Shown in pieces: positions 35,801 through 48,202 of a stretch of DNA of 64,000 nucleotides. The translations under genes and the position numbers were made by a program. The notes below the pieces were generated by a model. It did not search any database. It saw only the letters and a program-made list of their open reading frames with translations, and was not told where the DNA came from. Each line of letters opens with the position of its first letter. The first letter of the stretch is position 1. Source of the stretch: Vanilla planifolia (Eukaryota > Streptophyta > Magnoliopsida > Asparagales > Orchidaceae); the NCBI GenBank assembly GCA_023846275.1, contig CM043871.1:28674569-28738568 (forward strand), read 5' to 3'.

Positions 35801-38416
35801 TAACAACTTCTCCCGAGCATCTTTCACTCCTGATATTATGTATTTAGTTTTCTTCTCTTTTGTTTTTGACAAGCATATATATTCTTCTCTCGTTTTACTA
35901 TTTGTTTTTTTGTTAAATATTCAAAATGTGATTTGTAATGTCAATAATTTCTTTTGTTCTCTTCTCATGTTAGTTTTTATCTTTCCATTTTACCAAATTG
36001 GTATAATTGCACAGCATCTTATAACAAATCTTCTTCACTTTTAACATTTCTTCTTTGTATTTTTTGTTTTCACAAACAATTCTTTTTGTAATTTCATCAG
36101 CTCTTTCTTATGCTTTCTTCCCAACTCTTTTGCACCTCTCTTATGATTGGTTGGTCTCCCATGTTCTTTTACGTAAGTATTTGTAAGCTTTAGCCAAAAC
36201 ACCTCTATCATTCTCAGGATAGGTTGGCTTATTTGGTTGAGACGACACTTTGTTCTCCCTATTATTTTATTCCCAGACTTAAGAATATCCTTTTCAAAAT
36301 TAATGGAAGCATTGTTTGAATTTGATTTTGAGCCCCCAAGGGACTCATCCAATTTACAAATCGTCAAACATGAGGGTTTGCATTTACCATCCTCTTGCAA
36401 TCTTCATCTGTTATACTTGATTTTGTATTGCTATTCAGAGATGCCCCTGTATTCACAATGGCATCTTCTGGATTGCTCCCACCATTTGCTCACGGATTGC
36501 ATCTTTCATGCTTTATCTGTTTTAGAGCATGATTTTTCTTAGTTCAATTTGGTTTGGTATCCTATACACTATCTTTGTCCATCTGTGTTTGCTCGGCAAG
36601 CTATATGTTTGCTTGGCAAGCTTGTTTTGTTAATAGTATGGTTACATTCTGTCATCTATGGCCTTCTTAAGCGACCTGCTATGCATATATTGTGGTTATG
36701 GTTGCTATTTATTGTGTTGCTTAATCACCACTTTCCCGTAAAAGATGGCTTGATTGTCTTTTTTGATTGCTTTATTTGTTTTGTGGGCTTGTGGGAATTG
36801 GAGAATTTTCTGTAGGATATATGTTCTGCTTTGGTTGTCTATAAAGAGATCTTTCGGCTCATTTGGGCTCTCTCCAACAGTTGGTGTTTGTTGTTGTCCA
36901 ACATTGAAGAACATAGGTGTTGGTGGGATTGAGCTCATTTAACTATCATTCGCTTTGTGTTTGTGTTGCGATGTCATGCAGTTTTTGACTGAGAATTGAG
37001 GCCTATTTCTCTGATTGCTTTGTTGAGCTCCTGGAGCACCCTTGTCGATTTTATCTCATTGTACATATTCATGCTTCTTTCTTTTGGAGGTTACCTTCTT
37101 GATTGTTATTGCAACTCCTTTTGGCTTTTAGGTTCACATTTTCATGGGAAAGAATGTACATTTTTGACTTGTCATTGTATCATTGTGGATCATGACAGAT
37201 GCTTTTGCAACTCTTTTGAGTCTAGTTATCCATAAACTTATTTTTTCCTTGATAACGTTGGCTTTATCAAGGATACACTCCTTAACCTTTTGCTATTAAA
37301 TTATATTGAGCTATTCTCTTGGCATGTAAGAGAAATCTTCAAGCAATCTCCCCTAAAGTTTTAACATGATATAAACTATTCGTTAGAGTTTGGTAAAGTT
37401 GATTGAAGGATAAAATCTATGTATTATCATGTTGCTCTAGTTTATTCTCATGAAATTCTTCGATAACTCCACTTTATCTTTGAAATCTTTTTATTATTCT
37501 TTTTGTTATGTGTAAACAAGACATTTGATGACGTCTTATTGTTTTATAACCTTTTTCATTGATACTCTATAGAAGTTTTATTGAGCAGCTTCTGTTTTTT
37601 TTGGCACACATGATAACAAATAATTAGTCCATATTTTGCCCTTTTAAATTCTGCGAGCGTCTTTAGAGAGGTTGTAAGAGTCAAAAGAGTGTGTCGGCAG
37701 CACAAGGCTTGACTATGAAGTGTCATTGTCTGGAGTCTTTCTTAAAGCTTTATGTTTAGATTTACATTATTTACCTAACAATGTACTGTTTTGTTCAAAT
37801 AAATTACTTTTTATGAATATAGATATCTTGGAATATGGAGAGGTTAGAAAACTAGTGTTTTGCTTTCTAGGATAACTCTCTGATATAAAAACTTTTGAAC
37901 CTATGCACATATATGATGTATTTGTAATTAGTTGTAAGGTGTTTGGTTTATAATAATGTCATCTAATATAATATTATGTTTAGTTTGATGACCATTTTAG
38001 ATAACATTATTAGTTGTACTATTAGAAAATGATATAGAAATGTTACTCAAATTTGAGTGAATTCTAGATGTTTAAATCTTACAAGAGATTAATTAGATAA
38101 CATTGTGCTTAGTAATAAAAAAATATTGTCAAATTTTAGATAAAATTAACATTTATACAACATTATTATGATTGAGATGTCAATATTATTTAACTAACAC
38201 TCAACCAAATAACAGCTAAATATTCAGTTGTACTATTTTAATAAACTCGTTTAATTGATTAGTAACACTGTTCACCTTCTATTCGAAGTTAAAATTGTGA
38301 GATTTTATTCATCTCTCGTTTAATTTAATTGATATTCCGGCTGATTGAACTGAGGTTTCTGTTGCAGAGTGGATACCACCAACATGAAGGAACTGAGGAA
38401 GATAGAAGAACACTAA
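29870..38416 (+). CDS. PITH domain-containing protein, 8 exons, 174 residues
   Basis: PITH is the proteasome-interacting domain of thioredoxin-like TXNL1; small stand-alone PITH proteins such as Arabidopsis At3g04780 have about the same length. Exons: 29870-29902, 29989-30075, 30172-30295, 33394-33442, 33544-33601, 33754-33800, 33910-33987, 38368-38416. All junctions are GT-AG, phases agree, and the sum is 525 bases ending in TAA. Family marks: [19 protein letters not shown] near residue 11, [20 protein letters not shown] near 55-75, [38 protein letters not shown], and the C-terminus [13 protein letters not shown]. No thioredoxin CxxC domain precedes it. Intron 3 (3.1 kb) and intron 7 (4.4 kb) account for most of the gene and hold repeats. 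The role in plants is not well known; proteasome or redox adaptor function is only inferred from the domain. Confidence 0.94.
30337..31716. repeat. Long inverted repeat (foldback-like), arms about 0.65 kb, in intron 3 of the PITH gene
   Basis: The left arm read in reverse complement follows the right arm over nearly its full length. Paired landmarks from outside to centre: AACAAAAAC near 30,353 with GTTTTTGTT near 31,684; GTGAATTACAAG near 30,407 with its complement near 31,630; a TATTTATAG / CTATAAATA pair near 30,515 and 31,520; CTCGAG at 30,863 and 31,135; and the GGTCTTTAATT/AAGACCATTAA region near 30,930 and 31,085. The centre is near 31,000-31,025 with little spacer. The arms are diverged by substitutions and indels. 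It could be a foldback or MULE-like element, or two LTR-type copies in opposite orientation, since each arm has a TATA-like box. No transposase is seen. Confidence 0.7.
35000..36400 (-). mobile_element. RTE-clade LINE remnant, reverse transcriptase region, antisense in intron 7 of the PITH gene
   Basis: On the minus strand the frame 35,701-35,519 reads [20 protein letters not shown] and continues QFNFIPIR, the plant RTE-type reverse transcriptase signature (consensus KLWERVIE...NQFGFMPGRS). Upstream, at about 36,080-35,850, broken frames give [10 protein letters not shown] and [14 protein letters not shown], matching the pre-RT linker. Downstream, near 35,250-35,200, a block like [20 protein letters not shown] matches the TLESKGF..SKTEYMEC region. 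The YADD-type box region near 35,320 is degraded. Many stops and frame changes make this a dead copy. The minus frame 36,400-36,041 may belong to its 5' part. It is antisense to the host gene and fully intronic. Confidence 0.75.
36401..37260. other. Lower-AT intronic block, unassigned
   Basis: Intron 7 sequence with noticeably balanced composition. It has frames on both strands (plus 36,549-36,815 and 36,754-36,942 and 36,996-37,235; minus 36,938-36,705) and no recognised domain. It is adjacent to the RTE remnant, so it may be that element's 5' region, but I cannot match an endonuclease. Confidence 0.35.
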
Positions 38417-39171
38417 GAGGATACCGTCCAAATTACATCTTTCGCATAGATTTGGGAGTGTTTTAGTTTCAATCCTCGTTTATCTATTCTTTTCTTGCTT
38501 CGGGCAAACCTCGATGCACTTTCCCAAAAAGTAAAGACATTTTTTTGCCCAATTTTATGTGATATTTTCTATTTAAGTAAATTACCGTAGCAGTAGGCTC
38601 TCCTGGCATTACATGTTTTAAAATGTATTGTCCTTTAAATATTTTTTAGCATGTGCTACAGCAATGATGAACGTTTGTACGAATAGTTGGATTTACATAC
38701 TTCTGTTGCTTGCCTATAGTGATGCAATTAGCATTTTTTATTGTAAAGGAGTGTTTGGTTTTATTTGCAAGCGTGACGTTGATTAATAATCCTCTGCAGA
38801 ATGTGCTTCTTTCACACTAAGTATATATATATGACAGTGAAGTAGTGGAAAAGTACTGAAATGATTTCCTGAACAATTGTGGAAATTAGCTGGTGAGTGT
38901 TCTAATCAACACCTACTCCAGCAATCTCATGAGTTCAGTACCATCCCTTAGCTAATTTCAAGTCTCATCATGCCAAAGAGGCAAAGCTGATGGGCACCTT
39001 ATGTTCTTGTTTATTTGACTGAACAATGGCTTTGGTTTATGTATTGAGGCTCATAGGCTCTGCTTGTGTGCAAGAGTACAACTTTTTTTTTAAAAAATCT
39101 AGTGTAGTTTTTGGGTTTTTTTTAGCATTGAAGAAGCTTGCTTCGACTTCCGAGGACTTCATTCATTACAG

Positions 39172-39417
39172 CTACTGGTTGCTTGCTTGTTTTCTATGAT
39201 GTATGGGCTCGTTCTTCAAGCGTCTGTTGACCTTTGTGCCTCCTCCGTGTATCGGTAATGCAGCTGCAGAAAACGTCGTACGTGAGGACGGTGTAGAAGG
39301 ATGTAAGATCTGTCGGGCCGTCGATCCACGCCGTGTACGGGCGACAGCCGGTTGATGCCATCCTGTCGCCCACGTGGCCTCGATGGGACCCACACAGCAG
39401 AAAACATAGCACATCAT
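39172..39417 (-). other. GC-rich patch with all three minus frames open, product unknown
   Basis: About 250 bases 0.8 kb beyond the PITH stop codon. Minus frames 39,417-39,172, 39,412-39,194 and 39,407-39,216 are all open at once, so the openness reflects base composition. The frame with CRPYTAWIDGPTDLTSFYTV looks the most protein-like, yet I recognise no family and there is no support for a start or splice site. A CACGTGG G-box lies near 39,371. It may be a decayed exon or a promoter patch. Confidence 0.35.
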
Positions 39418-39419
39418 TA

Positions 39420-42400
39420 TTATTCTTCCGGTTCGGTCTGTTTTGATTATCTATAATAATATTCTTTAGAATTGGCGTTCCTTAACATAAAGTCTTTGAC
39501 AGAATTTATGTGGTTTAAAAGATTTTTTAAAAGGATTGTTTAAATGTGTTTAGAAAAGGCTTCTCCTGTTGTTATTTGATATAAAAAACAATTTGAATGA
39601 AGTTTATTTTGAAAAAATAATTTTTGAAATGATTTGCCAAACGAATCTTGAGTTGGAAAGGGTAAATGATTTAAGTTGCTAAACTAGTAAAAAGAATTAA
39701 CTTAACTCATCAACTAAAATGTCTCATTTTAAAAATGTAATAATTTTTTTCTTAATTATAAGGTCTTAACATTGGATGGAACTTTTCTTGTGTAGCTTAA
39801 GATTTTCTAATGGTAGGAGAACATTGGTGGGTTGTCATGTCAAAGGTTAGTCTAACGATTTTTTTTAGAGACTAAAATCTTAACAAGAGAATCAAAAGAA
39901 TACCGACACCAGGATGAACTTTGTTACATGTATGGGTGCATTAAATGTCAAAACTTAATATTTATTGATGTATTGGGCTGATTTTGAACTTTGATGATAG
40001 ATCTAGCCATTGAACTAAATGAGAATCTACAAAATATTGATGATCATGTTGGATTGCACAAAGAGCTCTGGTCTAGAAAAGATAAAGCGTTCACAACCTC
40101 ACTTCCTGAGTGCAATGCATCACATTAAGGACATTATGGCTTCCATAGAAGGCCGTCTTAAAATGAAGGTGATGCAAGAGAAGTTGTACCCAAGGGGCAC
40201 AAGCAATTCATTGTCGAAAGAGGTAAAGCATTTTCACTAAGGGCTCCAAGGGAAGTGATGTCCTCATCAAAGATGGAGGAAATTCTTGCTAAGTGAACCT
40301 TAATCTAAGAAAAGGACACCATTGATAATTCTAGAATTAGAATAGAGCTCCTTTTAGTATATTTATAAACATAGCATCCTTGGGAATCCATCCTAAATGA
40401 ATTATCAAAAGGATTATGAGGATTCAATTTTATTTGATAAATTTATAGAGGTCACAACAATTATGTCACGTGACACATTAATTACTACAGGATGTATGGT
40501 ACGTCAAGTGCACTAACACAAATGGTGATGTTTTGTGAGTAAGCTAAAAGTTTTTCAAACTTTTTTTTCACTTATATAAGTTAGTTAAAACAAACATTCA
40601 ATAAGATTTTTTATTTATATAATTATCTTATTAGATATTAAAGATGATAGTTTACATTTCCTAAATATTGCCAAAATAGATAGATTTTATAATCTCAAAA
40701 ATGAGAAAAATTAAATACAACATATGGTTCATTGTCTCTAATGTATAATATGTATAGGTTAACTTTGTAAGCATGTAAGTTAAGAGAATAGTATGCTAAA
40801 AGAAAAATTGTTTTTAGTGTATATGATATATTACACTTAACATACACTATGCTTAGTTCAAATTATTTTATAAGCATAGGGAGTAGACAATTAATTGAGT
40901 GTTTAACTTGAACCTAAAGATTTTATACAATACACTAATCTTTAATGTATAATATATTTAGAAAATTTGGCTATAATGACTTAGGAGTGAGCCAAATATG
41001 AGGATTGAGTATAGTGCAGCAATATTTAGTATAAAAATGGTTAATCTAAATTACTAAAGTATAGTATAATCCTTTGAATGTGTGATATGTTTAATTTACT
41101 TTCTATGAGTAATAACTAATTTTATTAAATTCCAAAAATATTCCAATATAGTAGTCGAAAATCATTGAAAGTCTTTCTAAAACTCCATAAACAGCCCTTA
41201 AAGTTAGAGAAATGGGTAATGAGTATTTGCAAATCATTTGTAACTAAAATCATTAGAAGAACTTTATTGTTCTTGAGGATTTAGATGAAAAAGCTAAGGC
41301 TATAGTAATAAGAAATATTTCTCATTCTTATTCAACATTCCTTCAAATAGTTACTTAAATTTAAGTTAAAAAGTATTTCTAAATTATTTTACCATCAATT
41401 TAGTGTGTCTGCTAATATTACCATTAGGTTATAGAACTTTATACTAATGTACTTTTACATTATTTCTTTTGTCCTACTATAGAATTTCTCTTTTAGTTCT
41501 TTTAATAAGCATTTGGCCAATTTGTAAATTCCATTGGCCTGATGTTGTAGGGACGCTTGACTTGATGTTGTATGATCTTTTGGGCTTAACACATTTTAAG
41601 GTTATTTTGTCAGTGTTTATAGACTCCTTTGAGTAGTGTGTGATTTTGCTTACCCACTTTTACAAAGTTATTTTCAAAAATTTGTCTAATCTTTTGGCTA
41701 AGTGTTAGAACTCCACCGAACTAATATATTTAAACTAATATAAATCAGAGAGTAAACAATAATAAACATACAAGTGAGAGTACTTAAATCATAAGTAGGG
41801 ACTCAACAATGAGATAATATTTAAGATTTAATCAAAAATAACAATATAGTTCAAGTAAAATAGAAAGTCACACTCCTAAGATTGTATTTAATAATACATT
41901 AACTTCAAATTTTTCATTTCATAAAGATCATAAAATAAAGAACATGATTGTAAAACAAAATCAAATAACCTCAAGTATTGATAAAACATCATAATAATAC
42001 TAACTACTAATCAAGTACATATAGTATTATGATCACCAAATTATTACAAACCCCTTATATAAAGACAATACCCATTATGTAAGCTAATAGCTAGCATCCT
42101 TCATCTACAACATCAAAATCATTATCTCTTAATGTAGTTGATGTATTATGTATGATGTGAATGCTAGTAGAGCTCTAAAGTGCTCAATAAATAAACCAAA
42201 TATGATAACAATATATAAGATATATGGCTTGTAAAACTAATAAAATATAAATGTGATGATCTTAAATTGAAATGGTACAACAATACCATGCATAAGAAGA
42301 GTAAATAAAAGCAACACAACATACTAAAATAGGTAAATAAACTAATTGAAATATAAAAACAATTTTTTATTTTCTTTTAATATTTATTATTTATTACTAA

Positions 42401-42480
42401 TATTTTTTAAGTTTATAAAGTTTATTTCCTATCCAATATTAGTAATTTTTATATTAAATGACATCTTGCTAGCATTTATC
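39420..42480. other. AT-rich intergenic DNA, no gene seen
   Basis: Frequent stops on both strands. The 73-codon plus frame at 40,019-40,240 lies in a slightly less AT-rich patch but shows no motif and no start context. It may be transposon debris related to the gypsy remnant downstream. Confidence 0.5.
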
Positions 42481-44990
42481 ACTACACAAATATGAGATTT
42501 ACTTTGCATTGAGACTTACTGAAGGTCACTAAGTCAATAGAGTAAGTCAAGCATCGTGTTGAAGCACTTAAAGAGGCTAGTCAAAAAAGGGGGAATCCTA
42601 AGATTTTAAGGAACTAGAAGTATAATAAGTTTATTGGCTAAAGGAGGCAAAGGAGATTTGAACACAATGATCAAACTACACTTATTCCAACAAAGCAAGT
42701 CAGTGAGCACTAGATAGGGTACACCAGAGAGCAGGTCTCTAGTTGCATTGATGCGACAAAAGACATGGTTGTGCTTGCCATTTCAAGGAGAACATTTGTT
42801 GCATATGCCAAAAGCCTTGCCATAGGTGAAACACTTGCTTTGGGAGGTAAAAGAGCATTAATGGCACTAATCATATAGGAGATGTTCTAAGATGGTAGTC
42901 ACAGATCTATGCTCTCAGGTAGTAAGATTTAGTAGAGGCTTTAGACATGAACAATGATATGATTTTATTTTGTGGAGTTAATTTTATTATCCTTTTTTGA
43001 TACTAGAGCATTGCATTCCTTTATTTTTGAGCTTGCTTTGGACAACATCAAGGGCAATAAAGGCCAACTATAATCACCACTAATGGTGAAGTTGCCTTCT
43101 AGTGTGGAGATTCTAACTATGTACAAAGTTTAGGTGATATAGTTATTCATATAGCTTTGTGATAGAGCTTATTCAGGTGCTTATAATTGGGTTTGACATT
43201 ATTGTAGGTATAAAATGGTGTTCTAACTTTTGTGTTTGATAAGTCAAATCATAAATATTTAATATTTAATTTTAATGAGATTGTTTAATGTGAATCAAAT
43301 TTAGTTCTGAAAAAAAAATTATGCACTTTTGAAGATAATAAACTAGTAATCTTCAAAGCACATTGGACTCATTCAGTAAGCTTTAAAAATTAAAGACATG
43401 AACATTAGTTTTAAAAATATTTTTTTCATGAAATAAAATGTTAAATTATTGATTATTAATCATAATTCACATCTTCTTATTCAAATATTTTTAAATCTTA
43501 CTTAAGTATCTCAAATGTTAAATCATTTTTTTGATTTAAAAAATAAATATAATTCTATTTTACAATCACTTCATTATTTTTTTGGTTAAATCTTACTCAT
43601 ATATCTTTGTCAAATTTCATGTTAGTTCAATTATTAAATTTTAGTTAAATTAAAAAGGTATAATTTTGTTACATTTTCATAATTAAAAAAGAAAAAATAT
43701 CTTAAGCTACACTATAAGAATGCCTAAGTATAAAGCATTCAGGCCAACGGAGCCCAAGAGGACCTGGGAAGCCTCTGGTTTGGAGACCACTAGAACCAAG
43801 TTAAGTTGAACTTGATATTGGTAGAGGTGCAGTCTAAAACCTAGTTGGGGTAAGGTGGAGGAAGGATCGAGTTGAGCAAAACTCATTGAAAGTGCATAAT
43901 GGGTTGACTAGGACCTGATGTGATTATGATAACTTGTAATCTTGTAAGTACACGAGTGGCTCAAGGGATGAACATGACCAAAACTTTGAGATCCTAATGA
44001 AATATGATAAGATATTCTATTAGTGTAAAAGCTCATAACATACTATGGCATAGTACTATTTGAAATTCTAAACTCTTCTAACTAAACTTGACACATCTAA
44101 GCTTTCATTTTTTTCACTTCTCTTAATACTTTTGAGCTTATTGTGCCTTATATTATTTATTAACAAGTATAGAAAGTTGTACCTTTTTTATCAAAAAAGT
44201 TTTCTAGTTATATTTTCCTTTTCTTCTGGGATGGGTTTCTTTAACATTTGTGAAAGCTCAAGTTTGGTTTGATCTCATAAAAAATCAAGTTAGAATTGAG
44301 CTTCCAAAAGCCTAGTTTATAGTAGAACCTATAAAAGCTACTATGTTGGAGATGAATTATTAGGGAAAACCCTTAATTTTGATTTTTTTAATCATAAAAA
44401 TTAAAGAATAATATACACATATATATATTTGAATATCATGGTTTATAAAAAAATCAAATTATTTATATAAAGAAAATTTTAAAAAATAAATACAATCTAA
44501 ATATAAAAAAAAATTTAAACCTCATAATTTACCTCTCTTTTATGACATTTGCATGTACTCATTTTACTTGAGCTAGATGTAAGACATGGGCTAGGGATTG
44601 ACTGTTCAAAAGAGAAGGTTCAAATCAAGGTGTCAAGTTTAGTTGATGTGATTTACTTACAAGCCAATGATAGGTTCCCATAATTTTTATGGCCTAGGCT
44701 GCAGGATTGGTTTGAAGGAGTTGTTGAGCATGGCTAGCATTTATGGTAGATTCAAAGTTTGAGATCCCAACCTTGCAAGACAAACTTATTGTGTTGAGAA
44801 TGTTTGGATGTGTTGTTAGATGATTTTCCAAGTTTACAAGTGAAGCATAAGGTTTAGTTTTCCATTGAACTAGAGCCAAGAGTTAACCCAATTGTTAAAG
44901 CACCTTACCAGATGGCCCCAACAAAATTGTAAGAGTTAAAGGTTCAATTGCAAAATTTAATGAACAAAGACTTGATGAGGCTTAATGCTT
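42480..44990 (+). mobile_element. Ty3/gypsy LTR retrotransposon fossil, interrupted by an LTR-like insertion
   Basis: Gag-end and protease remains lie at about 42,500-43,218 (a block like LFDTRALHSF, then LIIGFDIIV matching the FDVILGMDW region). The next part of pol resumes at about 44,590 with IDCSKEKVQIKV and continues to the start of reverse transcriptase at about 44,870-44,960 (APYQMAP). The intervening 1.3-1.4 kb is a separate inserted repeat (43,219 to about 44,575). The element is old and broken many times, and only a 5' portion of pol survives. No LTRs of its own were found. Confidence 0.7.
43219..44575. mobile_element. Solo-LTR-like insertion, copy 1, inside a gypsy fossil
   Basis: Begins with TG at 43,219 directly after the protease-end block of the host element. 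It shares long stretches in the same order with the copy at 46,043-48,202, for example TATGTTTGAT/TTGTGTTTGAT near the start, AGCTTTAAA(A/T)ATT, and GATTTGATCTCATAAAAAA-type sequence near 44,265. It is shorter than copy 2. The 3' end is placed only within about 20 bases, and no clean target duplication is visible. Confidence 0.6.
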
Positions 44991-45556
44991 CTTAAAATAT
45001 CTCAACAAAAATAGCAACATATAATAAAATAATTATTATATTATATGTAAATCTGAAACTATTATTAATACAAATGTACCAACACATGCACCAGATGCTT
45101 CACACCTCCCAAATACATTAGCTTATTAATCCCCTAAGTTCTGAACAATCCTCTTAGCTACATGAGTGATAGTACCTTATCTTTTAATATAAATAAAACA
45201 TAAGCATGATATGCATAATAGACAAACCTCTAATTATATTCAATAAAATAACATAAAAAAAATAAAATAATTGAGCAAAAAATAGAGTAATAAATAAAAA
45301 AATGCATGATAATTTATAAAAGAAGTACTGTAATAATGTATATATGACTATACATATATACCAAACTCACTATAAGTATATTATACTTTTGTCTTATCTT
45401 TTTTTAGTTTACATATTCATTTCTTTTCTTCATTTCTAATTTTCAATCCTTTTCTTTTTATATATTCATTCTTCTTATAAGCTTAAACTCTTTCATGATC
45501 TCTATCTCAACACTTGAAGATTTTATCTCATATTTCATTATCACAAGTCTTTAACT

Positions 45557-46042
45557 GCTAACATGTCATGATCCCACCTTCGAGTATCTAACATCAAGAA
45601 CTAAAGTATCTCATCTCATTATCACTAATCTCACCCTTTTAAGAGAATGAGAGACTCAAACATGTTAAAACTCCATCTCTAAGTACCCATGATATTATCA
45701 TATAGTTATCAACTCGTTTAGCCAACAAATAGTATTAATAGGGAAACAAAACCACTGATATGTCAAAGTCTCACTACATAGTATCCATGATACTCAAAAG
45801 TGAAGTATCTTATAATAACTAAATCTTATCCCTTAATGCCAACATCATGTATTGAGGAGAACAAGATACTCAAAATGTCAGAGCCTCTTCTCTAAGTACC
45901 CACGATGTCATCATGTAGTCATGACCTCTTATAGCCAAAATCTAATATTAATAAGAAAAAAAGATCATTGACATGTCATAGTCCCATCTCTGAATGCTCA
46001 TAATACTTAAGAGTGAAGTATCTCATTATCACTAGTTGCACC
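45557..46042. repeat. Tandem repeat, unit about 215 bp, left part
   Basis: Two full units and one partial unit starting near 45,558, 45,757 and 45,978 share the order ATGTCA(T/A)AGTC(C/T)CA, AGTGAAGTATCT, TAATGCCAACAT-type and ACCCA(T/C)GAT. The array is interrupted at 46,042 by the solo-LTR-like insertion and resumes at 48,203. Confidence 0.65.
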
Positions 46043-48202
46043 TGTTATGTCACCTTTATGTTTGATGAGTTAAACCTTAAATGTTTAGTATTTTATTTTA
46101 ATAGGCTTATTTTGATGTGAAATAGGCTTATATATAAAAAAATAAGTTATGCACTTTAGAAGATAGTTAACTATTGCTCTTCAAAGTACCTTATAGTATT
46201 CAACAAGCTTTAAATATTGAAGATAAGCACATCAAATTTCAAAAAAAGTTTTTATTATAAAATAAAATGTTAACTTGTGATTACAAGGTACATCTTCATT
46301 CATCTAAATTTTAAATTTTAACTCAAGTATCTAATTGTTTAATCATTTTCTTGATTTAAAAAATGTATAAGTTTCTATTTTTCAATTCCTTAATTTTTTC
46401 TTAGTTAAATCCTACTTATGTATCTTTAACAAATTCTATGTTATGTCAGTTACAAACTTTGGTTAAATTAAAAAAAATAATTTTATTGAAATTTTTTTAA
46501 TTAAAAAATATATATTTTTGGTCACATCCCAAGCTTATGCCCAAGCGCAAAGCTCTTAGGATGAGCAAGCCTAAGTGGTCACTAGTATGCCTTGAGTCAG
46601 AAGACAGCCAAAACTAATTTGAATCGAGCTAGATCTTGGTGATAATGCATTTTTGAATTAGATTGGGTAAGGCAAAGGATCAAGCTAGGCTGAACTCAAA
46701 TTAAATATGCATATAGGTCAAACCAGACTTATAATCAAAATAACTTGTAAGCTTTTGAGTACACACAGGTGATGAAATCTCAAGCATACAAGGGGCAACC
46801 AGCCCCAATTCAACTCACTTATGATACACATGCAAGTTATTATAAAGAGTAAAGTTATTCTCCTTTCTACAATACAGGACTATAGTTGTACACAATCCAT
46901 AATGCTTGAAACATGAGCAATTCTCCTATTCAATCATTAATCAGACTACTAAAATCTCACCCTTCTTTAATCCTTGCTTCTATGCTCTGATCAGATGATA
47001 AAAATCACGTCCGACTTCATTAGACACTGTTTATTTTTTTTCTTTTGAAATATTTTTTTGAATCGTGTGGCTCCAAATCATCAATTTTGATTCCTAATGT
47101 TACGATCATTCTCAATTATACTATTGATTAATCAAACGATCAAAAACTCATCTATTTAATCGGATGACCTATATGTAATGGTCCTTGATCCAACCATCTA
47201 TAACTCATCTACTTTTACTACCTTTGATCTAATGGTCCAAAACATCTTCAATTTGATTCAACGACTTCATTCAATCCAGCCTAATGGCTAATTAAATAAC
47301 CGTTGTATATGTCATTGCATGCAGTCATTTTAAAATAATTTCTAAGCCATTTGGAAAACATTTGAAGTGATTTGAAAATAATTTTTCAAATAGCTTTTGC
47401 TTGACTTTTTAATGACTATGACCAAAATATTTCTATAAATACATAATTGTGAATGAAATAACTAATGAATACGAATAAGATTTTAACATCTCAACAAAGT
47501 GCTGCATCATATTCCATTGGCATAAATTTTTTCTGACAGCTGTTAAGGCTTATGACTACTTAAAATTCTAAATTCTTTCAACCAAGCGTAATTTTTTAAC
47601 CTTTTATTTTCTTAATTTTTTTCATAATTTTGAGCTCTTTGTTCCTTTTTATATTCATAAAAAATTACCCAAAAATTTATTCTTTTATCAAAAAAAATTT
47701 TCATTGTATTTTTTCTTTTGGGTTGGGCAGCCCAAAATTTGCAAAATCTTGAGTTCGATTTGATCTCATAAAAAACTAAATTAAGATTGAGCTCGTAAAA
47801 GGTCGGATTATAGTTGACCTTGTAAAAATTAGTATGATGGAGGTGAACTATATAAAAAATCTCAAGTAGATTGAATGTGAACTATAAGAAAAAACTTCAA
47901 GTTACAGTTCTTTTACTAGTGAAGTTTTTCTTGACCTTAGTTGGGAGTGAACATAGGTTCTAATTTTGAAAAGAATGATCTAAAAATTTAATGTATTATT
48001 TCAATATTTATTTTCATTTTTTTTAATCATAAAAATTAAAATTAATATATTCATAAATCAAAGTTTTTTATAAACATAAAATTACTTTTATAAAAAAACT
48101 TTTTAAAATTAAATATAATCATAAAATTAGCAAAAATGTTTTAAAACCACAATTCATCCCCGTCACCTTCTTATGGAATTCACGCAATCATTTTTTCCTT
48201 CA
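46043..48202. mobile_element. Solo-LTR-like insertion, copy 2 (2,160 bp) with near-matching 5-bp flanks
   Basis: Starts TGTTATGTCA at 46,043 and ends TTCA at 48,202. The flanks GCACC (46,038-46,042) and TCACC (48,203-48,207) agree at four of five positions, as expected for a 5-bp target duplication with one change. The flanking tandem array continues across the insertion. Homology to copy 1 begins exactly at the TG, which supports the boundary. No coding domains lie inside, consistent with a solo LTR of a family whose internal part is not in this window. TATA-like TATAAATAC is near 47,434. Confidence 0.65.

Noticed and set aside
35628-36044. 138-codon plus frame inside PITH intron 7
   Set aside because: It is the reverse strand of the RTE LINE remnant; the minus strand carries the recognisable RT motifs.
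43219-48202. Reading the two LTR-like copies as the 5' and 3' LTRs of one element
   Set aside because: The sequence between them is part of a different gypsy pol and a tandem array, and each copy interrupts its own host sequence; lengths also differ greatly.
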